A DNA stretch of 28,164 nt from Myxococcales bacterium (lineage in GTDB: Bacteria > Myxococcota_A > Bradymonadia > UBA4248). The number at the start of each line of letters is the position of its first letter. Position 1 is the first letter of the stretch. Below are positions 5,724 to 13,900 of the stretch, one piece after another. Position numbers and translations under genes: made by a program. The DNA lies in the NCBI GenBank assembly GCA_004554395.1, contig SFMP01000001.1, positions 1-28,164 of the forward strand, given 5' to 3'. A model generated the notes under the pieces. The model did no database searches, was not told the origin of the DNA, and saw only the letters and a list, made by a program, of their open reading frames with translations.

Positions 5724-8681
5724 ATGAAACGCAGACATTTGTTGGCATTGACGTTTAGTTTAGCTGGTATGGCACTCGTCGCATGCAATAGCGATACGAT
5801 TTCGGGTGTCATCGGTGGAGGTGATCAAAGTGGTGTGACGCGCTGTGAGTCGAACGACGACTGCACAGATGCGAAGCGACCGATTTGTTCGAGCAAAGGA
5901 GTGTGCATCGCCGACAAGACGAAGCCCGAGTGCGTGACGAACGACGATTGTGAGAACGCCGACAAGCCCGAGTGTAGTGATGTTGGGACGTGTGTGGCCA
6001 AGGGCACGAAGCTCGAATGCAAGAGCGATGTCGATTGTGAAAACGCCGACAAGCCCGTCTGTAGCGTCGTCGGCACGTGTGTAGCCAAGGGATTCGAACC
6101 CGATTGCCGAGCCGATGCTGATTGTGTGGATTCTGACAAGCCCGTGTGCAGTGCCGTTGGCACGTGTGTGGCCAAGGGCACGAAGCTCGAATGCTCGCGC
6201 GATGCCGATTGCGAGAGCGCCGATAGACCCGTTTGTAGCATGGTCGGAACGTGTATTGCTCGCGGTGCGAAACTCGAGTGCACGAAAAACGACGATTGCA
6301 CCGACCCGAAGAAGAACGTTTGCAATGAGGCAGGGAAATGCGTCGCTCCGGGGAGCGATGCGAAGTGCAAGCGCAGCGAAGATTGCAAAGAAGGCCAATA
6401 TTGTTCGGGGGGCGTTTGCATCGACGAAGTCGATTGCTCGATGCTCGATAGCGATAACGATACGATAGCCGACATCTACGAAGGCCGCAATTTCGAAGAC
6501 GATTCACAAAGTCTCGATACCGACGGCGACGGCGTCCCCGATTATCTCGACCTCGATAGCGATGGCGATACGATTCCCGATAGCATCGAAGGCGGCACAA
6601 GTGGCTGTTCGGGGGCGGTTCCCGTCGATAGCGACAGCGATGGCGAGCCCGATTTTCAAGATAGCGACAGCGATGGCAATGGCATTCCCGATTCGTTCGA
6701 AGGATGCCGCAACGCAGACTTTGCCTACAATGCCGAAACCGGCAAATGGCCCGAGCCTAAAGACGTCTATCCCGACTTCAAGAAGAATCCTGAGCTCATT
6801 TGCAACAAACCCATCGATAGCGATGGCGACGGCGTGCCCGATTTCCAAGACATCGATAACGATGGCGACAATCTCACCGATACCGAAGAAATTTCGGGTG
6901 TCTCGTTTTCGGCTGGAGAAATTGAGCGTGGCACGTTTTTCGTCAATTGCGATGGCAATGGCAAGCGCGAAATACCGCTAGGCACCCCAGCGGCACCTAT
7001 CGATTGCGATGGCGATACGGTTCCCGATTATGTGGATACCGATAGCGATGGCGATACGATTCCCGATATCGTCGAAGGGAAGCAAAACAAAACGGGGGTT
7101 TATGCCCGTTATTCCGTCGACGCCGATGGCGATGCGATTCCCGATTCGTATGAAGGTTGCCACCTCGAGGAGCTTTTTATTCAAGCCGATGGCACTTGGC
7201 CGAAACCCGACAAGAATAATCCCGCACACATTTGCAAAGATCCCGTCGATACCGATGGCGACAGTCACCACGACTACATCGATCTCGATAGTGATGGCGA
7301 TGGCTTGCCCGATGCCTTTGAGTTTGCCAATCGACATCTGGGATATAATCATTTGCTCAAAGATAGTGATAACGATGGCGCCGACGACCTCGTCGAATTT
7401 GGTGCCGGCACGAACCCTGGCGACAAAGAGGATAACCCAAAGACGCGCGGCAATTTCGTATTTCTCGCGCCATACGACAAAGAAACGACACCGCACCGAG
7501 AAACGCTTAGCTTCGAAACGGCAATTCAAACGGTCGATATATATTTCTCGTTCGACCAAAGCGGTTCTATGAATGGTCATATTAGAACATTGCAAAATAA
7601 TTTGCCCAAAATGCTCCAAGATCTACAATGCGAAGATCTCGGCGTCGCTTGCAATGAAAATAAGGAGTGCGCTGGTTTAAAAGAGAATGTCGAGGTGATA
7701 TGTAGCGAAAAGGGAAGATGTATTGTTTCGCCCAAAGTCGGATCCGATGGAAAGGGGTGCTTCTCTGATATGTGGACTGGTATCGGTTGGTGGGGGGATA
7801 TAAATAGGTTCAGCAATGCTAGTTCGCTGTCTGAAGGGTCTGCCGCAACTGTTGCAGCTTTGAAAAGCGTTCCTAACCTTGGCTCAAGTGAGAACTCCAT
7901 CCAGCCTGCTATATGCGCCTTGTACGGAACGCAGTATGGTTGCGGTAATCCAAATTGTTATACAGGTTCTGATCGCTTTGGTTGTGTAGGGTATCGCAAA
8001 GGGGCGATTAAGCTCTACGTTCAAGCAGGAGATGAGGATAATGCTGAATATGGTAATCCTAGGGATTTTACCATAAAGAACGCCTCGAAATGGGCGACAA
8101 TGGTCAAGAACGAAAAAGTTCGATATGTCGGATTATGGGGATCGGATTATGCTCTTCATTATGGTATTAAACAATTTGCTTGTTTTGCCGAGGCGTGTCC
8201 CAAACCGCCTTGTGCCGCGAATTGCAATAATCCAACACAAGCAGAAATTGATAACATGTATGTTGTGGAAATTTCTGGTACTAACATCCATACAGTGACA
8301 AAGGACACGTTACGCGAGCTCGCCAAAGAAAAAGAAATTGAAATCACGACCGAGGTCGTCGATATCGATCCGGGGGCTTCGAAACTCGTCGAAAAGCTCG
8401 AACTCAATATGTCGGGGCAAACTGTTCATAATCGCATTTGTACGAAAATCGATGCCAGTAAAGTCACGATAGAGAATTATCCGACGATTCACGATCTACG
8501 CCCCGGAACGAGTGTTTGCTTCGACGTCATCCCCGTTCAAAACCAGAAGGTCATCAAGCCCGTGAGCGAACCCAAAGTCTACAAAGCTCGCGTCAACGTC
8601 TTGGGCGACGGATCGGTCTTGAACTCGGGCATTGCGTATTTCTTAGTCCCTGGCGAGATCGAGCAAGAAATCGTCAACTAA
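5724..8681 (+). CDS. Lipoprotein with Cys-rich modules, thrombospondin type 3 Ca-binding repeats and a vWA domain
   Basis: This is a 985-residue surface or periplasmic lipoprotein with a signal ending in lipobox LVAC (Cys21). Residues 41-235 hold about seven Cys-rich modules of about 29 residues, with a pattern like C-x4-DC-x6-P-x-C-x5-C. Residues about 240-565 carry many Asp-rich thrombospondin type 3 motifs (such as DSDGDTIPD and DTDGDGVPD), which bind calcium in this family. Residues from about 603 form a vWA-like domain with a DxSGSM metal-site motif (DQSGSM, 611-616) and an expected strand at AIKLYVQAGDEDN. A further Cys module (about 642-667) interrupts the vWA domain. The C-terminus looks beta-rich. 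Role unknown; adhesion or surface scaffolding is a guess. Codon use changes between about 7640 and 8310. I chose ATG 5724 over 5691 because of GGAGG and the signal peptide. Confidence 0.9.
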   Translation: MKRRHLLALTFSLAGMALVACNSDTISGVIGGGDQSGVTRCESNDDCTDAKRPICSSKGVCIADKTKPECVTNDDCENADKPECSDVGTCVAKGTKLECKSDVDCENADKPVCSVVGTCVAKGFEPDCRADADCVDSDKPVCSAVGTCVAKGTKLECSRDADCESADRPVCSMVGTCIARGAKLECTKNDDCTDPKKNVCNEAGKCVAPGSDAKCKRSEDCKEGQYCSGGVCIDEVDCSMLDSDNDTIADIYEGRNFEDDSQSLDTDGDGVPDYLDLDSDGDTIPDSIEGGTSGCSGAVPVDSDSDGEPDFQDSDSDGNGIPDSFEGCRNADFAYNAETGKWPEPKDVYPDFKKNPELICNKPIDSDGDGVPDFQDIDNDGDNLTDTEEISGVSFSAGEIERGTFFVNCDGNGKREIPLGTPAAPIDCDGDTVPDYVDTDSDGDTIPDIVEGKQNKTGVYARYSVDADGDAIPDSYEGCHLEELFIQADGTWPKPDKNNPAHICKDPVDTDGDSHHDYIDLDSDGDGLPDAFEFANRHLGYNHLLKDSDNDGADDLVEFGAGTNPGDKEDNPKTRGNFVFLAPYDKETTPHRETLSFETAIQTVDIYFSFDQSGSMNGHIRTLQNNLPKMLQDLQCEDLGVACNENKECAGLKENVEVICSEKGRCIVSPKVGSDGKGCFSDMWTGIGWWGDINRFSNASSLSEGSAATVAALKSVPNLGSSENSIQPAICALYGTQYGCGNPNCYTGSDRFGCVGYRKGAIKLYVQAGDEDNAEYGNPRDFTIKNASKWATMVKNEKVRYVGLWGSDYALHYGIKQFACFAEACPKPPCAANCNNPTQAEIDNMYVVEISGTNIHTVTKDTLRELAKEKEIEITTEVVDIDPGASKLVEKLELNMSGQTVHNRICTKIDASKVTIENYPTIHDLRPGTSVCFDVIPVQNQKVIKPVSEPKVYKARVNVLGDGSVLNSGIAYFLVPGEIEQEIVN

Positions 8682-8705
8682 CGCCTTTTGCCTCGCCCGA
8701 TGCCC

Positions 8706-8732
8706 CATCGCCGTTTGGATTGAACGGCGATG
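8706..8732 (+). terminator. Stem-loop just after the vWA lipoprotein gene
   Basis: A perfect 10-bp stem, CATCGCCGTT (8706-8715) with 8723-8732, encloses a 7-nt loop 25 nt after the stop codon. No T-run follows directly, so it probably acts as a 3'-end mRNA structure with the true terminator just downstream. Confidence 0.4.
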
Positions 8733-8741
8733 GCGTCGTTT

Positions 8742-8780
8742 GCCCCATTTTGGCGCACGTCGCCGAGATGGGGCTTTTTT
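8742..8780 (+). terminator. Rho-independent terminator of the vWA lipoprotein gene
   Basis: GCCCCAT (8742-8748) pairs with ATGGGGC (8768-8774). An inner GGCG/CGCC stem (8752-8755 with 8761-8764) strengthens the structure. TTTTTT (8775-8780) follows immediately. This is the best terminator in the window. Confidence 0.85.
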
Positions 8781-8784
8781 GCTT

Positions 8785-8814
8785 TTGCAGTACGCCGTCG
8801 ATATATGGTAAAAT
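8785..8814 (+). promoter_or_regulatory. Candidate promoter of the pentapeptide-repeat gene and following operon
   Basis: TTGCAG (8785-8790), an 18-nt spacer and TAAAAT (8809-8814) sit directly after the terminator and about 60 nt before the start codon at 8874. This may drive the whole co-directional block to 22854. Confidence 0.5.
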
Positions 8815-8873
8815 GGCGCGCCGTTGTGGCATTTTGCCAAATGGGTTTGTTTTGTATAGCAGGAAGTGGGCTC

Positions 8874-10091
8874 ATGGATACAAGTCATCGTTGGTTGGTT
8901 AAGGAAGGTCCCGATCGCCGTCGTGCTGTGATAGAAGCGCTCGTAGCAGGCCGCGAGTGGCGTAGCATACTCGTCGGTTTTCCTGGTGTGAATGAAGTCT
9001 CCAATGGGCTCGATTTGCGAGGCATAGACTTGAGCGCACTCGACCTACGCCAAGCCCAATTGGAACGCGCAAGGCTCGATTCCGCCAATCTTCGAGGCGC
9101 CAATCTCAACGGCGTATCGCTCAAATATGCATCGTTTCGCGAAGCGGCGATGGGCGATGCCGATTTGGCTGGCGCCGACCTTACGGGCGCCGATTTCCAA
9201 GCTGCGAATCTCGACCATGCCAATCTCGAAGGCGTCGCCGCTCGTGGTACGCGCTTTAGCAATGCATCGCTCGTCGGCGTCAACATGGCTCACGCCTTTA
9301 TTTCGGGGGCCGATTTCCGAAATAGCCTCATCAATGGCGCGGTCTTTACCGAAGCCAATGCAAACTTTGCCTCGTTCGCTTGCGTCCAAGCGCAGAAATT
9401 GCGAGGTTCGGGGGCTTCGTTCAAGAAATCGAATTGGTTTAAGTCGAATGTTTCGGGGGCAGATTTTGGCAATGCCGCGCTCACGGAGTCGGATTTTTCG
9501 TTTGCCGTGTGCAAAAAGGCAAACTTTGCACACGCCGAATTATCGCGTTCGAAGCTCAAAGAAGCCGATTTGACCGAAGCCGTGCTCGATTTCGTGACGG
9601 CGCAATCGACGACGTTTGCCATGTCGGTTTTATCGGGCACGTCGTTCGTTGGGGCCGTGCTCGACGAAACGAATTTCAACAATACTTATGCGCCATCGCC
9701 GGCGTGCTTTACGCGCATCCAAGCCGAACACGCCTTCTTCATGAATACGCGTTTGTCGCGGTCGGCTTTCGATCAAGCCGTTCTCGTTCGTGCGCTGTTT
9801 TGCGAGTCCGATTTGAGCGATGTCGATTTTCGTGGCGCAGATTTTTCACAGGCAAATTTGCAAAAGGCGAATATGCGAAGGTGCAAACTCGATCGTACGC
9901 GATTCGACAAATCGCTATTGTCGGGGGCGAATTTATGCGAAGCCGTGCTCGATGGCGCCGTCTTCGTTCAAACGCCGCTCGAACCGTCGATTTTACAAGG
10001 CGCAAACGTCGACAATTGCACGTTCTCCGAGATCAATCGCGAAACCGTCGAGGCTAGCGCCGTCACGGGCGATCCCCTCTACGAAGCATAG
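8874..10091 (+). CDS. Pentapeptide-repeat protein
   Basis: This is a 405-residue protein without a signal peptide. From about residue 40 to 390 it repeats the five-residue A(D/N)LXX pattern, for example LRGIDLSALDLRQAQL, ANLRGANLNGVSL, ADLAGADLTGADF and ADFSQANLQKANM. Such sequences fold into a right-handed four-sided beta-helix. In this family the fold can mimic DNA (MfpA/Qnr, which protect gyrase) or serve as a scaffold; nothing here points to one of these. The central part (about 180-300) is more degenerate and may break the helix. I chose ATG 8874, with AGGAAG at 8861-8866, because any earlier start (8730 or 8805) would lie inside the terminator or promoter. The next gene starts 8 nt after its stop. 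Confidence 0.88.
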   Translation: MDTSHRWLVKEGPDRRRAVIEALVAGREWRSILVGFPGVNEVSNGLDLRGIDLSALDLRQAQLERARLDSANLRGANLNGVSLKYASFREAAMGDADLAGADLTGADFQAANLDHANLEGVAARGTRFSNASLVGVNMAHAFISGADFRNSLINGAVFTEANANFASFACVQAQKLRGSGASFKKSNWFKSNVSGADFGNAALTESDFSFAVCKKANFAHAELSRSKLKEADLTEAVLDFVTAQSTTFAMSVLSGTSFVGAVLDETNFNNTYAPSPACFTRIQAEHAFFMNTRLSRSAFDQAVLVRALFCESDLSDVDFRGADFSQANLQKANMRRCKLDRTRFDKSLLSGANLCEAVLDGAVFVQTPLEPSILQGANVDNCTFSEINRETVEASAVTGDPLYEA

Positions 10092-10099
10092 GTGGCATT

Positions 10100-10912
10100 G
10101 TGGCGGCAAATCAAGTTGAAAAAAATGCCATCCGCTTGCACAAATACCTCCAAGAACGCGGAAAGTTCTTCGATAAATCGTGGCGTCAACGCATTCGCAA
10201 ACTCCTCGCCGATACCTACGAAGCGATGAATGCAAAGCCGATCGACGGCAATCGTTGCCGCGCGGTATCCGATCAAATCGAAGCCGAATTGGCTGTGCTC
10301 GACCAGATGTCGTTCGACGATATGCCCGAAATATCGGTCAAGAAGTCGTCCGATAAATCGAAAACGCGCACGACGAAGAAAAGATCCGCCCAACAATCGC
10401 CATCGCATTCCGACGAGTCATCGGAGCCACGAGTGTTGGCGCCATCGCCGGCAAATGCCGACGATTCTTCGTCGTCGGAGATGGTCGTAGATTCGTCGCT
10501 TTTATCGACAAATGGCGATCGAGGCGATGTCGTAGAAGACTGCGATAAAACGGATCGAGAAGCTGTTGTCGATTCGACCGCCGATAGCCGAGACGATGGG
10601 GTAGGGCAAACGAATACCGTTGCCGATGCCGCCGATTCGATCGGATTGTTCGATCTCATTCACGTCGAGATCCGTTGTCTCATCAAGATTCGCGCCGTCG
10701 TCAGGCCGCCGTTTATCGGCAAATTCGTCGAGTTTGCCGAAGACTTTGCGCAAAAGCGCGAATCGCGCATCGAGGCATTTATCGCCGTTTTGTCGCCATC
10801 GACCGATGAATTGAGCAATAAAATGGAAGTCGAAGTCGGTTATGACGACGATCTCATCCCCAATATGCCCGGATTCGATCTCGTCTTGCATCCGAAGAAA
10901 AAGAAACGATAA
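10100..10912 (+). CDS. Hypothetical protein with helical ends and a disordered Ser/Asp-rich middle
   Basis: I do not recognise this 270-residue protein. It starts with GTG at 10100, preceded by AGGTGG (10090-10095), 8 nt after the pentapeptide gene. Residues 1-75 look helical (EKNAIRLHKYLQERGKFFDKSWRQRI...). Residues about 80-180 are Ser/Asp-rich and low in hydrophobics, so likely disordered. Residues about 183-265 form a second ordered region rich in Ile/Val/Phe (LFDLIHVEIRCLIKIRAVVRPPFIGKFVEF), and the protein ends in a Lys tail, HPKKKKR. There is no signal peptide, so it is probably cytoplasmic. The tight spacing suggests co-expression with, and possibly a partner role to, the pentapeptide-repeat protein. 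Confidence 0.75.
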   Translation: MAANQVEKNAIRLHKYLQERGKFFDKSWRQRIRKLLADTYEAMNAKPIDGNRCRAVSDQIEAELAVLDQMSFDDMPEISVKKSSDKSKTRTTKKRSAQQSPSHSDESSEPRVLAPSPANADDSSSSEMVVDSSLLSTNGDRGDVVEDCDKTDREAVVDSTADSRDDGVGQTNTVADAADSIGLFDLIHVEIRCLIKIRAVVRPPFIGKFVEFAEDFAQKRESRIEAFIAVLSPSTDELSNKMEVEVGYDDDLIPNMPGFDLVLHPKKKKR

Positions 10913-10960
10913 ACCATCGCTGGCATTTGCGCACGCCCAAATGCGTGCAGGTTGTGTGTT

Positions 10961-13900
10961 ATGAATCAATGGAAGATTGGCTTGGGCATTTGTATATGCC
11001 TTTGTATGGCATCTTGTTCGAGCCTCGAATTGGGGTGGCGTGCGCAAAAAAAAGGCGATTTTGCCGAGGCACAAAACCAATCGATCATCGCCCTGAGCCG
11101 TGAGCCCAAAAATCCCGATGTCTATCGCCTCATCGCTTCGACGGCTTTGTCGAAAGGCGAATTCGATCGAGCCGCTAAAGCCGCCGAGTTTGCGCGATCT
11201 CTCGATGGCGGTAGCGCCAAAACCGAACGATTGCTGCGGCGCATTTATCGCCAAAAATCGAGCCACGCCGATCTATGCGAAGCCGGCAATCGGCTTTCAC
11301 AAAAGCGATATGGCATCGATGACGGCGAATTGGAATCGTTCGATAAATCATACAAAGCATTGGCACCGAGCGAAAAGGCGTATGGATGTTTGCGCGTCTT
11401 GCAAGACTACGGCCAAACTCCGACCGATGGCGACGATACGAAAGTCGCCTATATCCATTCGTCGATTCAAAAAGGGAAAATTCAAGAAGCCATTCGCGTC
11501 GTCGAAACGCTCGATAGCCGCTCCCTCTATATGATCGAAAAAGCTCGAATCGCTTTTATGACTCAAGAACGCGACGAGGCAAAGAAACTATTAAATGCCT
11601 ATGTCGACGGACAATTTGGCGATGGATCGGTGTCGCAATCTCAAGAAGATATCGTGACATTCGATAAATCGGGCAATGTCGTCAAATTGTCGCCACAGCA
11701 AATGCGCATCGATTCGGCATTATCGATCTATGAAGATTACAATGCATGGGGCGATGCCGCCGATCTCATGGGCAAGAGCGATATATATATATATAGCATT
11801 CGTCGAGTCATTGCCCTGAAGCGTTGTCTTCGCACGTCCGAGGCTAACGAAGTTCTCGATGCCTATATGGCCAGCGCAAAGCGCACTTCTTCGGAGCTTG
11901 CAAAAGATATCGAAGAATTATTGACTTATGGATATGGCGATGACGCTTGGCGCGTCTACGAAACGCATATCGATGCCGATTTTACCGTCGATGACCGATT
12001 GGCGATTGCGTCGCTATTCGAAGAAAATGCTTTGTCGTCGATGTCGGTTCAGATTGTTCAACAAATCGTCGAAGATAATTCTTCAAATGCCGATGTTATC
12101 AAAAAAGTATTCATCTGGTATCGCGATCGCGGCTACGATGCCAAAGCCCTCGCCGCGAGCGATGTGCTCGTCGAATTGCACCAAATCGACGACGAATGGA
12201 TGGCGTATCGGCTCGAAGCAATGGTCAACAGTCGCGCGACGACCCAATTCCAAACCGAATCCCGACAGTGGATCGAATCGCGATCACGCGATAAAAATGA
12301 AGCTCGCCGTGTCGTGGCAAAGCTCGAGAAAAAGCGAAAGCAATATAAAGCCGTTGTCGAGTTATTAGACGTACTCGAACGCGATAAAGCACTCCGAGAC
12401 GCCGACGTCGATCTCTATATCGATACGCTCTATCAACTCAGAGAATATGACAAACTCGATACTATGTTGACGCGTTATCGAGCCGATATCGATCGACAAA
12501 GACGTGCGCAATATTTTGAAAGTTCAGAGGCCGAAGTTTATTATAAAAAGAGCCTCGATCCTTTGCTCTCCGGTTCTGCCTCCGATCAAAGTTCGGCATA
12601 TCTGCTCCTCGCGCGCTATGAGATTTCATATAAAAACGATATCGATGAGGCGACAAAAGATATACGAAAGGCGATAGATGTATCTCGTGCGACGTCGACA
12701 GATTCATATATATATGAAAGCGCGATTACAATGCTCTTTGCCCTCGGGCATGGCGATGTGGCGGTTACATTTGCAAAAGAATACGCCGACGCTTCGAGTC
12801 GAAGTTTGAAATCGCTTCGCATACTCGCCGAAACCTACCTCAAACTCGGCGAACTCGCCTTGGCTAGCCAATCATTCGACGATTATTTGTCGCACAACGA
12901 CGACGTATATAAGGCATTGCGCGACGTATTCGAGCGATATTCATTTTATAACTTTGCCGACGAAGGTCTCTCTTGGCTCGAATCACATCTCGCGAATTAT
13001 AAATCGAATGGCAATTTGGACAATTATTCTTATTGCGTCGATACTCTCGCCGAGGCTCGCAAACAAGTCTACATTCGCTCGTTCTCCGACGAATCATTAT
13101 ATCGACAAGCACAGAGCAGTTATCGAGATTTGTTCGAAATCGATAAGCGCGTTTATGGCGTCAAAGCGCTCTATGGGTTTTCTTCGATTCGCGCTTGGAA
13201 CGATGCCGACGATGTCTGTCGTTCGATTATCGAAGATAATTCGACAAAAGATCTCGTTTCGCAAAGTGTATTCGGCGAATGCCTCCGCATAGCGATGAAG
13301 GCACAAGCTCCTGTCGAACGATATCGATCGATCATCGCCAATTTGCGCGACGAAAAAGAAATATTATCGGCTGCCGAAATCCTCGAAACGCACGAGATGT
13401 TCTACGTCTTGCGCGATAAACTCGAAACGCTGCTGTCGTCGGGCAAATCCGATACGGCCCGAAAGGCATATACTTATCTCGCGCGAATCGATGCCGATGC
13501 CGGCGATATCGAGTCTTATCGACGCCACATGGCGCAGTTCGAAAAAACGTCTTCAAATTCAGCCGATGCTCGCTTGCGGCTTGCATACGACGCCATGAGT
13601 ATCGGGGCTTATGACGATGCCGTGCGCCTTCTGACGGCGCTACAATCGACGCGCCCCGACGCACGCGATGTCATTTGGGCACAAATCGAACTCGCTCGGC
13701 GCGCGCCGAGCGTCTCGGCGGCACAATCGCTACTCGAGGCGACGATCGAGGGCGCCAGCGGCGTCTTCCATCGCCTCGAATGGATCGCTCAAGGATATGC
13801 TCAACACGGAGATTATCGAACCGCTATCGGCTATGCCCAAAAGGCTTGGGATACGGGGGCGATTCAATCGCCCGATTTCCGTTGGCAAATGCTCGGATGG

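Noticed and set aside
5760..6600. Long minus-strand frames opposite the Cys-rich and TSP3 region
   Set aside because: They are by-products of the strongly periodic GAT/GGC repeats on the coding strand.
8730..8873. An earlier start for the pentapeptide-repeat protein
   Set aside because: It would place the coding region across a strong terminator and the candidate promoter, and the added residues look unlike the protein.
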